Shown: in pieces, positions 26,401-35,426 of the stretch
How positions within the stretch are numbered: position 1 is the stretch's first letter
Layout of the letters: every line of letters begins with the position of its first letter
The notes under the pieces: generated by a model
Told to the model about the DNA's origin: nothing
The model's database searches: none
What the model saw: only the letters and a program-made list of their open reading frames with translations
Made by a program: the position numbers and the translations under genes
Assembly (NCBI GenBank): GCA_963995525.1
Contig: OZ023211.1
Coordinates: 58,345,627 to 58,409,626 of the forward strand
DNA length: 64,000 nt
Reading direction: 5' to 3'
From: Escarpia spicata
Taxonomy: Eukaryota; Annelida; Polychaeta; Sabellida; Siboglinidae

Positions 26401-29400
26401 TTTTAGTGCTTCATCATTAGTTGCATCACTTGAACTGACTAACTGTTATGACTGTCATACCAACCAGCTGACTATAGGTCACATCAATAGACACAAATCA
26501 AATCAACTGTCACATCAATTGCATTAATTAATTAATACACGTCACATCAATCACATTGATCATTTGTTCACACCAATGACATTTACACATGCCACATTAA
26601 TCATCACAACCAGACATTTCTCAAATGGATCAACACAAGACATTCAAAGTGACAATGGCATACACGACAACAGAGAACGGATGTCTTTACTGAATGACAT
26701 CAGAGCAAGAGAGAACACCCACATAACCAACCCCACAGCTAAAAGAAGTGCTGCCAACTGTAGACATTTTTTATACTTTAGTAGATGACACATTTAGATG
26801 ACCATTAAATATGCCCTATGCACGCATGCGCATACCACGTGGTAATCTTTTGCACAAGACAAAATTCCATGACCGCCAAATTTCACAGAACCTACACAAC
26901 TATGCAAATTACGCCCCTCCCACTAAATCAAATTTCAAGTAAATCAAATTATTAAGTAGATTTCTGCAACCCTATAGATGGGTCAAAGGTCAGCATCTTC
27001 TAACAGTCAAACCACAATGCTACATGGTATTCTCACTGTGGGCTGTCCTGATGTCCTTGTGTACTATCATTACTTCTCAACTAGTATTTAGCCAACGACA
27101 GTAACCAGCCAATACAGAAAACAAATGCGTATATGCGTGCCAACTCAATTCACTGACTGCCAGTTAACTGTCAGCAGTCTGTCACACTAACAGGACAGAT
27201 TGCATAACTTTAAATGTATGGAACATCACAGATTCCAGTAAACGAAGCACATACCTACATAGCACCTAAATCCTAGACTGACACACTAGTCATGTCTGTG
27301 TAATTAAAAAACATCAGATAACCTTCCAAATCAAAGTTGTGTCACTGCCACTGCAGAACACAAGTGGTGTTGTTGGTAAACATTTTGTAAAAATACCAAT
27401 AGACAAATTACCGCAAGACACAATATCCACATGTTCAATTAAAATGCCAATGCATTCACCACTAAATTAACTGAAAAATATCACATTAGTTTTGTGTGTT
27501 CTGGTAACATCATAATTAGCCATTGATGTCACTTAATTATGTAGACCAAAATATTTCTTCTTTGTATTTTTATATGGCGCATGTTATTGCTGCCATATGC
27601 CCCTGTGACAGTGTTATTTCAACACCTGGCCTCTGCCCACTGGCAGCAACATCTTCATTGTCACCTATTTCAAAGTAGAGTTATTGATTTATGACAGAGC
27701 CAGAGACAACATGGAATGATAACCCACCAGGACCATCACAATTAAGGTAGTCTGGCTCAAGGCACTTTCAAAGCATTCCTGCAAGGTGTCTCAACAAACT
27801 AGCAATAAATTGCTGTGTAGTAATGATGACATGGTAGCACTTCATGTGCAGGTGAAAGTGTGTCACAGCTTGCTTCTGTGGACATGTAAGCAGCTGTCAT
27901 TGACGCCTCATGCAGCAATTTTGATGTACAGAAGAACCACTTGTCCGCGTATTCATCTGTAGGATGTTTATTTGTGATCAAGGTCAAATTTGTCAGAGTA
28001 ATTAAAGCTATTCTACTGTAGGAAGATGCTGATTTTTGTTCTTTACATTAATGTAGTGACAACTGTGCAGAGGAATATTCCACAGTAAGCAATACATGCG
28101 TGGGTCTGATTTACATGAAGATGGATAAAACAATTTTAATGCTGATTCTGATGCCTGTTTTTAATGCAGAAAAACTGTCTACATCAATTAGATAATGAGT
28201 TCTGTCTAGTACAGTCTACAGAACTCATTACCTCATGGGTAAGACACACATAAGGGCAGACGTAATTTAAACCACATATGGAATCAAAGATCACTTACAG
28301 ATGCCAACCCAACCCTAACATATGATGCTGAGGGTTACACACAGGTGATAACGCAGCTATCTACATTTCCTTTGATGTCGCTTGCAGAGTCCATTTTTAA
28401 ATTCTGGTACACAGACCATGAGAGCAGGTCTGATAAGCAGACTCTCTGATAGGCCTACACACCTTATCACCAATATAAAACATCTAAAGTTGGCTGCCAA
28501 CAGCGGGCATCTCCTGATAGGTGCAACATGATGCCACATTAAACTGCTACAATATAATTATGTCACAACAGGAGTAGGGGGGTGAATTAGACTGACAGTC
28601 AGCCCAGCCTTACAAAGCATAATTTCTCTGGTTACAACTTGGGATATTTTACCCAGTGGAATGTTCCCGCTGCCATACACAGCATCTAGAACATATCCGA
28701 CTGAGCACACACGCATACACACTCAGCAAGCTGCGGCCTCCAGTTGAAGGGGCCAGTTCACTTCCTACTTCCTATTTGACCAGGGGCTAATCTCACAGAA
28801 CACTAATCTCACCATATCAAACAGGGGGGAACTTGGCTACAACTACAACACAGCTGCACAGGTAAGGTGACCAACTGCATGCATGTAGTACAGGGGCAGC
28901 TGGGCGACTACACTAATGTGCTCCTGTACCTGGGGCAGTGGGTCTCAGCCTGGCTGCCAGCTGACTGCCTAGGGCCAACCAAGGCAGCTAGGGGGCACAG
29001 GCCAACCAGATTCCCTGGCAGCAACTGACTGACCACATTCTATGACTTCCTGTCACACGGCCACAGCTCATACACTGAAATGTTCCCAAGTACCGGTGGA
29101 CTACACTAAGACTTTAAAATGTTCTAGGCCAAATCTAGTTTACAGTGGCAGCAGTCTAATTGTAAATGACAGCCATACCAACCAAATACCAGGTACTGTA
29201 CTAGAAAAAAATGTCAACTGTGCCACTTTCAAAGTATTTATACAAACATTTACAGAAGACACATTGACAAATCTCTGTGTGAAGTGCCATCGGGTGTAAA
29301 AAAAAACGGTTATATGGCATGTACACAAATAGCCGAGATTCCCAAGATGTCATCCCCAACTCTATCTTGTGAAGGCATTTATAACAAATTTTTATAAAAA

Positions 29401-29638
29401 TAACATGACAAACGTTACTGCGTTACTGCAACTTTTCTGAATGAGGAATAGAGAGGAGAGACAGGGAGACTTGTTTAACATTAACAACCATCATTTGTAA
29501 ATACTACGTCATGTCAGAACCTACCTCTATGTATATGGTGAGTTTCTCGCGGTCGAGTAGCACGACATTGACACAGCGCCGGACAATGGCGGAGATGGTG
29601 CTGCTCCTGGAGATGTTGGAGCGAATCGACGGCCGCAT
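1743..29638 (-). CDS. FRMD6: Expanded/FRMD6-like FERM-domain protein, complete 12-exon model
   Basis: Coding exons in order of translation: 29525-29638, 20144-20234, 16735-16817, 10448-10521, 9709-9889, 8997-9221, 8095-8163, 7585-7724, 6850-7133, 4152-4313, 2853-3856 and 1743-2420. They total 3105 nt (1034 codons plus stop). Every intron is GT...AG and every phase matches. The FERM domain (about residues 15-325) aligns through all three lobes with vertebrate FRMD6 and fly Expanded, with recognisable pieces HFRVQFYVEH, FAAYALQADHGN, REYFPAW and FTYYTG. Known family members are cortical scaffolds upstream of Hippo/Warts signalling. After FERM comes a Ser-rich block with TSGIAS (residues 402-407), then a Pro/Gln/Met-rich tail of over 500 residues, presumably disordered. 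I see no PPxY motif, which fly Expanded uses to bind Yorkie. The start is the first in-frame Met after an upstream stop. Non-coding 5' exons are possible. FRMD1/6/Expanded family membership is firm; exact orthology is inferred. Confidence 0.9.
2494..2802 (-). mobile_element. tRNA-derived SINE, copy 1 (most complete)
   Basis: Reading minus, the element opens with GGAGCATGGTGGCAC. It has a polymerase III A-box-like stretch TGGCACAGTGATTAGAGC (2776-2793) and a B-box-like GGTTCGTATCC (2739-2749), as in tRNA-derived SINEs. A unique body follows, with GAAGCGCTTTGAGCAGT and GGATACTGCGTCATATAAGA near the end. The body recurs at 46.1 and 56.6 kb, which identifies it as a dispersed family. It sits in the last intron of the FRMD6-like gene. 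Confidence 0.8.
2853..3856 (-). CDS. FRMD6: FRMD6-like exon 11 (long Pro/Gln/Met-rich disordered region)
   Basis: 1004-nt exon starting after TTTTTGCAG with VRETKPPAAAVGP. Rich in Pro, Gln, Met and Ser, with PPPQQMM, CDPPVFQ, MPLPPNDAY and LPPSPGF. GC content is higher than in neighbouring introns. No domain is recognised; PPVF is the nearest thing to a PPxY WW-ligand. Donor GTAAAA follows GGCAATCAG. Confidence 0.85.
4152..4313 (-). CDS. FRMD6: FRMD6-like exon 10 (acidic linker)
   Basis: Starts DDPGQEIIIDSPPRFG, comparable with the 'VDDPRDLE' acidic segment of FRMD6, then Thr/Tyr/Gly-rich linker ending LPRAQ. Acceptor is CTTGTAG, donor GTAAGT. Phase 1 in and 1 out. Confidence 0.82.
4314..6849. 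other. FRMD6-like intron between exons 9 and 10
   Basis: 2.5 kb of AT-rich intron without recognised exons. The only structure I see is a diverged direct duplication at 6541-6745. Confidence 0.6.
6541..6745. repeat. Diverged direct duplication, period about 108 bp
   Basis: Two diverged copies run from TTTTGGTAG through AATAATTAGTAA and AAATCCTTA to TTCTGGCAGG. A third start (TTTTTGGTAGTTGG) follows near 6728. Local tandem duplication in the intron between exons 9 and 10. Confidence 0.65.
6850..7133 (-). CDS. FRMD6: FRMD6-like exon 9 (post-FERM Ser/Thr-rich block with degron-like TSGIAS)
   Basis: Encodes residues 326-420: the end of the last FERM helix (LKELRHMEVEDRRFRE), a basic Ser/Arg-rich stretch, and QRISVISTASSNTTSGIAS followed by an acidic end (FEESE). 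FRMD6 has the similar 'STASHSSSHTSGIEAD' here. Fly Expanded has TSGIVS, the reported Slimb degron. Donor is GTGTGT. Confidence 0.9.
7585..7724 (-). CDS. FRMD6: FRMD6-like exon 8 (FERM F3 end)
   Basis: Begins KKKFEILAVG...GRKFTYYTG, matching the F3 segment 'KKFEI...KLIYYTG', then the closing helix RSKYLLSQCKSIHLFHMSV. Acceptor is TTTGCAG and donor GTATGT. Splits an Arg codon with exon 9. Confidence 0.94.
8095..8163 (-). CDS. FRMD6: FRMD6-like exon 7 (FERM F3)
   Basis: 23-codon exon between TTTCAG and GTAAGT. Encodes ELNGYKSVLSTFLWASIEKL and YCE, the F3 'FxWxxIxKL' strand of FERM domains. Too short to stand out as an open frame; identified from flanking phases and homology. Confidence 0.9.
8997..9221 (-). 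CDS. FRMD6: FRMD6-like exon 6 (FERM F2 end to F3 start)
   Basis: 75 codons in phase 0 at both ends. Encodes VLSKHGVDYIRRNMPQMHRD (matching FRMD6 'SKRGKDYILKHIPNMHKD'), the 'AxxxYIKDV' helix, and the first PH-like F3 strands (LGTVWLGICPKGVEIYE). Donor is GTGAAG. Confidence 0.95.
9278..9650. repeat. Two-copy tandem duplication, about 190 bp units
   Basis: Copies at about 9278-9470 and 9478-9650 share ATTTCTATAG/ATTTCTGTAG, CAATAATTAATTAA, TCTTTTGCAGTA, AATCCTGTCAGCCA and ATCTCACTGGCAACAGA, with scattered differences and an AT microsatellite (9339-9358) in one copy only. Lies between FRMD6-like exons 5 and 6. Confidence 0.75.
9709..9889 (-). CDS. FRMD6: FRMD6-like exon 5 (FERM F2 helical lobe)
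   Basis: Encodes ERTTRYLYYLQLRDNLL, then EERCFVFAAYALQADHGN and HYFDPREYFPAW. This is the acyl-CoA-binding-protein-like F2 lobe with the family hallmark 'AALALQADxGN'. Acceptor is TTGTTTGCAG and donor GTGAGT. Confidence 0.95.
9952..10071. mobile_element. Small pogo-like MITE, copy A
   Basis: About 120 bp. The left end CAGCTAAACCCTGCTTTA and the right end (reverse complement CAGTGGAACCTCACTATT) form imperfect inverted repeats that both continue into (A/T)GGTCACC. The right flank is TA. Resembles short pogo/Tigger-type MITEs. Shares ends with the copy at 29788-29967. Confidence 0.6.
10448..10521 (-). CDS. FRMD6: FRMD6-like exon 4 (FERM F2 start)
   Basis: Follows TTTCTTGCAG and encodes IGDPQPLTTFHFRVQFYVEH, the highly conserved F/HFRVxFYVE strand that opens the FERM central lobe. 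Donor is GTACGT. 74 nt, phase 0 in and 2 out. Confidence 0.93.
11746..13253. repeat. 100-bp satellite array, 15 copies
   Basis: Head-to-tail units of exactly 100 bp. Each contains TCTTTGTGGCACCCACATTC, the TATA-like ACTATATAATTG, and GATCACGCATGTCAGGCC. Copies are nearly identical; variants occur mainly at GTC(A/T)TCT(G/A)AC and AAT(T/C)GTGCC. Overlapping 65-codon open frames repeat every 100 bp, but the period is not a multiple of 3, so this is not a protein repeat. Confidence 0.97.
14175..14202. repeat. AT microsatellite
   Basis: (TA)n tract with one G interruption in intron between exons 3 and 4. Similar short TA tracts occur near 9340, 10290, 24590, 32195, 36370, 37615 and 50898. Confidence 0.9.
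16735..16817 (-). CDS. FRMD6: FRMD6-like exon 3 (FERM F1/F2 junction)
   Basis: Encodes REYHFVDLDAKLQKLLPAEW and a short basic stretch, matching the 'EYxFVDLxxKLxKxxPxxW' segment of Expanded/FRMD6. Of two neighbouring AGs, only the acceptor ending TTGTAG (exon from 16817) keeps the phase set by exon 2; it creates Asp at the junction. Donor is GTAAGT. Confidence 0.88.
16818..20143. other. FRMD6-like intron between exons 2 and 3
   Basis: 3.3 kb, AT-rich. A weak two-copy duplication of about 68 bp is visible near 17090-17215 (shared TCTACA-ATG-CT-TCGTGTAT and GATATC..TAATACCA). No coding signal. Confidence 0.55.
20144..20234 (-). CDS. FRMD6: FRMD6-like exon 2 (FERM F1)
   Basis: Starts after TTGTTCCAG and encodes GKAKVRDVFSQVCEHL through EYFGLAQLV, the ubiquitin-like F1 lobe helix and strand typical of FERM domains. 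Donor is GTGAGT. 91 nt, phase 0 in and 1 out. Confidence 0.9.
20336..20450. repeat. (TG)n microsatellite
   Basis: Long TG tract with CACGCG interruptions at both ends. Alternating purine/pyrimidine, so potentially Z-forming. His/Thr frames on the opposite strand are artefacts. Confidence 0.98.
23875..23980. repeat. Degenerate short tandem repeat, about 22-24 bp
   Basis: About four diverged copies of a (C)CAGGRTGRACARTRTKG-like motif: ATAGGATAAACAGCGTGG, GCAGGATGAACAGTATGG, ACAGGGCGAGCAACTTTG, ACAGGGTGGACAATATTG. Confidence 0.6.
29525..29638 (-). CDS. FRMD6: FRMD6-like exon 1 (start, FERM F1 beginning)
   Basis: Encodes 38 residues: a basic/Ser-rich leader (MRPSIRSNISRSS...) and the first FERM strand pair (VNVVLLDREKLTIYIE). 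The donor GTAGGT lies just below 29525 and the phase out is 0. In the same frame a stop lies about 14 codons upstream of ATG 29638, so this Met is the likely start. An alternative is that TTCCAG or TTGCAG just upstream is an acceptor from a further 5' exon. Confidence 0.8.
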
Positions 29639-29787
29639 GGCAGTCGTCTTCCCATGCAGCCCACTCTGGAATGTTTACCTGCAACCAGACAACGATTCAT
29701 TAATACTCCATAGCAGTTTTGTGTCTATTCCAGGCTAGTCATTGACTACACAGAATGAGCCGAACATTTTAGTCTTCATTTTTAATC

Positions 29788-29967
29788 CATTGGAACCTCA
29801 CTACTAAGGTCACCCTTGGGTCATGGCTAAGTGACTTGAATAGTGAGGTGATCTTATTAGCAGGACTGTTTTCCTGTATATATTTAGATAATTTGGGAAT
29901 GTCGTAGGGCGACCTTATTTGTGAAGTGGCTGTAATAGTGAGGCGACCTTAAAGCAAGGTTCAACTG
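29788..29967. mobile_element. Small pogo-like MITE, copy B
   Basis: About 180 bp, just upstream of the first coding exon. The left end ATTGGAACCTCACTACTA and the right end (reverse complement CAGTTGAACCTTGCTTTA) both run into AGGTC(A/G)CC, forming imperfect terminal inverted repeats. Right flank is TA. Same end sequences as the element at 9952-10071. Confidence 0.6.
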
Positions 29968-30924
29968 TAGTCATTTTTAGTATTCACTTCCAACTTATTG
30001 TCAATATTACTTTAAATATTGCTTTAAATATCTACTACTCCAAAAGTAAAATAATTTGTGTGTAAATGTTTGTTGTAATTCGCCTTTGAATGTCTCGAGC
30101 AGCCACCTTTGTGGCAGAGACAAATGCTGTATTATTCTTATCATGACAATTAATTTGCCAGTGAATGCAAATTCAGATACACTGAAAATGCTGAAATAAA
30201 ACATGTGGCTCTGTGCCACACTAACAAGCCAGCTGGTCATTTGACCACACAGCAATTTACCTGTCACATAGCAAACATGAATGTTGTATGCCCCATGTTA
30301 TCAGTGTTTACACCACATGGTGTCATGATAATGCAAACTGCAACAGAACTAATCTCAAACAAATGGCAACCGGCAATACTTGCATTCATGTTGCCAATAT
30401 TAAATTGGGTCAATAGCCTGCTACCAATGTTTGTAGCTTCTCGTGCTGATAAACGTTGACCACAGACAAGCATTCTGAGAAATGTTTAGAACTGTTATCT
30501 TGCACTGACCAGTAAGTAGGATTATCACACGAAGATAGTTCCACTGTAGAATCATCATTGTGGTTGTGGGAGCTAGGCTGGTGTTGTTTCTTTAATGACA
30601 ACTGCATTAAAGGTGTAACCGAGTCTTCTAATAATTCCCAAACTACATGCTTACTTGTAGTGACAAGGTAGCCAACCTTCACATTAACCATGTCATTTCA
30701 TGCTACATCTCAGCAATATAAATCATTAAAAACATTGAGTGTCCAGTAAATATACATTATAGAAAATCTCAAGTAATTGTGCATATATTCGTTTCCATAG
30801 ATCTACGATCTTTGCATGTGGCTTTCAAGAAAGCACCGATATTGTCGAGGCTGGCTTATCGGTGTAGAAATGGAATGGGACCTCAGTCCTGGCATTGAAG
30901 TTCAATGGCACCGTGCTGGTCTTA

Positions 30925-31690
30925 CAGAATCACGGACAGTTGCTCACTGGACAGTTGTTCACCGGACAGTTGCTCACCGGACAGTTGCTCACCAAGGAAA
31001 TAGAGAAGCGGGCAGTTGCTCACTCTTAAGAAAATGTTAATGGTATTTGACGTCGCTATTACAATGGCGATGTATTTTTTGTAAACTTGTGTTGTGTCTC
31101 TCTTCCGGAAATCTACCATTATGCCAATAAAACAAAAGAAATCCTTTATGACCAGCTTTATAAAGCCAGTGAGCTAATTGCAATCGAGTCTTAGCTTGAG
31201 CTATTCCTCACTAACACAGACTAGGTAGATCTACAGCTGCTGGGACAACAAAAAGGATTATTTAAGTCATGCCTTGCATTGACTAGATGGTGATGATAAC
31301 AACAACCACTGTCTAACTGATCTTTTTGTGTCTTGCCTGCCATTGACATTGTTTATAAATATAAGTTATAGACGAGTATTCTGTTTATGAAATGCGACTG
31401 CTGATGCGGGGGTCCTATTATCGCTCACCACAAACCTACCGATCTTGTAAAACAAACTGCAAATCTATATTCAGATTTCAGATAATATCAATGTATACAC
31501 ACGTTTTATTTAAATAATGTTTGTAGATGTACAATTAGAACACATCATAAATAAAAACATGGCGCTTGCATTTTTTGTCATGAAACTGACAGACTGAGGC
31601 TGAGCAACTGTCCACTTTTTCGTAAGGGTGAGCAACTGTCGGCCTGTTTATTTCCTTGGTGAGCAACTGTCCGGTGAGCAACGGTCTTAC
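30925..31690. mobile_element. Candidate non-autonomous DNA element with iterated terminal inverted repeats
   Basis: The left arm (30925-31035) carries several copies of GGACAGTTGCTCACC in tandem, then AAGGAAATA, then another GCAGTTGCTCAC and CTTAAGAAAA. The right arm (31598-31690) is the inverted counterpart in the same order: CGTAAGGGTGAGCAACTGTC, TATTTCCTTGGTGAGCAACTG, GGTGAGCAAC, GTCTTAC. The interior (about 560 bp) has no coding capacity I recognise. Iterated ends are reminiscent of some MULE-like elements. No clear target duplication seen. Confidence 0.65.
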
Positions 31691-32134
31691 AACCAGGTCA
31701 TGATCCGCTCAAGCTAAGCCCATAACCCACTCAGTTATTTAACACAAACTGGGTACAACTCACCCAAATGCCTCTAATAAACTACATGTGAGTGGGAAGT
31801 GTCCGGTGTGCAAAATTAACAGCTGCAGGTGAAGGCTACATCAATGTACATGCATCTGTCTGCTTGCAGGTGCGATAAATTCCAATAATACCTGCACAGG
31901 AAAGTGTGGGAGGTGAAACCTGAGAGCAGGTAGAGCAGTCAGATTTACTGCTACGGCATATGAGTACTGACCGTCATACAGGTATTAATACATGAATAAC
32001 TGATGTCACACGGCAGGTGTAAAGCACACCAGGTGTCTCTATCACAGGTCCAACAATTACTATAACAGACAGAGTGTGTAAGACACTGGTAACATGACCC
32101 CGGTAGTTGGCCTGTAGGGCAGTGTGTCACCACT

Positions 32135-32595
32135 GGGTGCGGCCATTGCAGTCGATATTTCAGATGTCTTCATCTAACTGTTAAGTCAAATCTGATATAT
32201 ATATATATATATCTAACTCATTCTGTCATTCCACAAATGATAAACATGGATATACCAGGGTGGGGCCATTTCGGCTGTTTTTGTGTCTTCATCTAATTGC
32301 CATTTTATAAGGTCAAATCTGATACGTCTACACTATTGTGAAATCACTACATATTATGATATAATGGATATTCCTGGGTGGGGCCATTTTAGTTGTTGTT
32401 ATGTTTGTCATTTAATTGCTATTTTATCTATAATGTCAAATCTGATACCTAAACTATTGTGATATCAATTACAAATTACGATAGCTACACAAACACAGAT
32501 ATTTGTGGGTGGGACTATTTCGGTATTGTCTTCATTTAAATGTGATTCCCTGAATTCAGATCTGATATCAAACTGTGATATCCTATAAGTAACAG
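32135..32595. repeat. Degenerate tandem repeat, about 120-135 bp, four copies
   Basis: Copies share GGTGGGGCCATTT, CTTCATCTAAT, GTCAAATCTGATA and ACTATTGTGATATCA-like blocks in the same order. Divergence is substantial, so this is an old array. Confidence 0.75.
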
Positions 32596-33192
32596 ACATC
32601 GATATCTGACACAGGTTGCACCGACATGTATTTCAACAAAACCCCAAAATTACAGTAAATAATGTCAATCTCCATTTAGGAAAATAGTTCACATTCATAA
32701 TGGTTTATTTTAGTACTGATTTTCCAAATTAAAATCATTCCTACATGTCAATCAGATATACACGCTTCCTCTTAGGATTGCGATAAGTACAAACAGTATT
32801 TTTATCAAATGGCACACGTTGTGTATCAGAAAATCAAGTACAAGCAGAGACAACGAGCAGTTGGGAGCACGTCAAGACCTTATCGACAAATAATGCAGAA
32901 GCGAGTAACATCAAAGGATATTAATACAACGGTATTTGATCAACAAAGCACTCGAATGTGAAGGGAACACTTGCAGGTTTATGTAAGTGTGGCTATTCTG
33001 GGACCGCCACAGCTTCAAGCGAAGTGGACGACAATGTAGGTTAATTCAAAGTCAAATTCTCCTCTACACATACTGCAGTGGCAAAAACTGAACACAGCCA
33101 AAAGTGCCCGAGCACTGGTGTATGTATTCCCAGCAACAGCTGCGTGTGATTTATTGGGTTTGTAACTCTGGATATCCCTTGGAGAGATGTAA

Positions 33193-34170
33193 TTGTACTG
33201 CATACTGGAATATAATAAAATAATAGCCACATGGGGCATACTATGTAATTTTCTACTGAGCTGTTGCTACTTGTTACATTGTTATTCAATCAAGAAACAA
33301 AAGGAATGTTTTCTATGGGTTATGGATAGCCAAAATAGGAATGTTTTCTATGGGTTATGGATAGCCAAAATAGGAGTTTTCTATGGGTTATGGATAGCCA
33401 AAATAGGAATGTTTCAAAGTATTATCAGTGAACAGAAAGACCAGTATCAAAAAACTATCAGAACTCTAAAATCTGAACTTTATGATGAAATTAAAACTCA
33501 CTAAATGTTTTATGTTGCAACCCCCCCTAAAGGCAAGCAACTGGGAGCTTTCATGTATTCATTAACTGTCAACAAGAGGTATGACAGATCACGTTCCTTC
33601 TACCAGAATTACCATCAAATTTTCCCAAAAAAATTCCCGCTAGCCCTGTCATCGATACAGATCTTTACTTCAATGCCACTGATATGTGTGACATTGAGAC
33701 AATGGGGGCAGATTCTAACCTTAAAGAATCTGCCAGCAAACCGAGCCATGCTGCCATTCAGCACGAACACAGAAGCACACTTGTCCCTACCACATAATCG
33801 CCTGATCAGTGCTCGCAGACCACAGCTATGCAGGCTGCACAGGTGGATAGGTATACAGTCAGGTATACAGGTAGATGAGGGAACCAGCTCTGTTATCACG
33901 CCAGTCAAACTCACTCACCGGCTAGGCTGTGCCACAGTCATCAACACTGTATACTCCAATGAACGCAGCTACTCCTCTCGATATGAAGCCTTTTATGACT
34001 TAAACACTACATGTGTTCGGCACCACTTTCTAACGCCGTTGCACTCAACCAATGTGCGGCGGCAGCACACGAACACCGCAAGACCGAAGTTTACGCAAAT
34101 GACTGTAGAACTGGCAAGCGAGCATGCTGGCGGGCAGGCAGCAGTGGAGTGGAAAGTACTTGTCATGTGA
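33193..34170 (+). other. Unexplained long open frame (one internal stop)
   Basis: One plus frame stays open for about 326 codons, broken only by a TAA at 33502-33504. The first part holds the 33-35 bp repeat and a Lys/Glu-rich stretch (SEQKDQYQKTIRTLKSELYD). The second part (221 codons from ATG 33505) has no domain I recognise. No codon or homology evidence supports a protein; it could be decayed transposon DNA, a lineage-specific exon or chance. Confidence 0.2.
33303..33410. repeat. 33-35 bp tandem repeat, three copies
   Basis: Units run GGAATGTTTTCTATGGG, TTATGGATAGCC, AAAATA. Two units are 35 bp and the third is shortened by two bases, followed by the start of a fourth. It produces a repeated peptide in one frame but the third unit shifts the frame. 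Confidence 0.9.
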
Positions 34171-35409
34171 GTGGCAGGACCCAGTGGTGCCACACAATGG
34201 CTGGAATGTGAGCTATGTGGCCAACTGTACAGAGCCAGTGGTGGCTGCACTATGGCAAGTAGTGGAGGGTGTGCAGTGGAGGACACACTGTACATGCTTG
34301 CATGCACACACACACACATCAAACAGGCATCAGATTGAGTACACAATCACATAAATCACACATTTAAAGCTCCTTGATGTCAGTCCACCAGCAGATTGAT
34401 GACTCTTTCAACCCAGTTACATCACCGCAGGTTCTTGAAGATTTCTCTATATGCCCTGCAGTGTTCTACATACCCTGTGCCCCAGTATGTGGGGTAAACC
34501 CGCCACTAGGTCGCTTTGTGACTTCTTGTCATGAATGATTTATGGTCCAGCCCGATCAGTACAAAGGGTCACATGTATCTTTGACTATGTATCTTCAGCA
34601 GTCATCAATACTGATATAGTGAAACCCACAATACTGTCACAATCTCATAGAAACAGTTGGACCACATAAGTTATACTAGACACCACAAGCTGTGCCTAAG
34701 GTGACACAAAAGGCATGACTACTGTAATGTATATAGAACATACATAAGATTTGGGACAGGTGGCACCAAAACTAGTAATAAACCAGTTTGGTTCATGGCA
34801 CATTGTGGTAGAGAAAACAAACATGAGCTATTAATAATTAGCAGGAGATTAATAATTTAGCAAAATATCACAGTGTATCTGAATGCCTGTTTGTTTAACC
34901 ACCAAATGCTTTGAAAAAAATCAACTAGAAGGATTAGAATGTGTTTACTATTGTTCACATATAAATTACATATCTACCACATGTGGTATTGGAAGCATGC
35001 CGAAGTGCAAATACTTTCCATCAGGGCCTCACCCACAGACCTGTCCACCTGTCATTTGGATGGGTAAAATTAGAAAATTGCACTTTAGGAATGTTTGAAA
35101 TTGATTGTGGATGGTTCTGCCGGGCTGGCCCTTCCATATCCGTCCATGTCGGTTTTTTTGTGCTGACCAGCCTGTCTATGCCATTTTTACATCATTGAAA
35201 CTGCTGCGAAGCCAGTTACAAAATCTATGGACAGGAGACTGGTTTTGAAGACCACCTAAATCGCCTGGCCAGCTGACCAACACATGCCAGAAACCAATTA
35301 AGGCCTTGACTTGCTAGGAAATTATCACCTAACTGCTAGCAGTGGTTGCATGAAAGGCTGCCAACCCTTGCATAGACCAAATAATCCTATGTGAGGCCAA
35401 CGTCAGGGT

Positions 35410-35426
35410 GGGGGGGGGGGGGGGGG
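35410..35426. repeat. 17-base G homopolymer
   Basis: Uninterrupted G run preceded by GGGT. Could form a quadruplex and is a likely sequencing or assembly weak spot. Confidence 0.95.

Larger units (their letters stand above)
20235..29524. other. FRMD6-like first coding intron, 9.3 kb
   Basis: Longest intron of the gene, between the first two coding exons, a common location for enhancers. It holds the TG tract at 20336-20450, a short CA tract near 22000-22040, a degenerate 22-24 bp repeat at about 23875-23980, and an ATA tract near 24465 that may be the tail of a decayed retroposon. No exon recognised. Confidence 0.55.
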
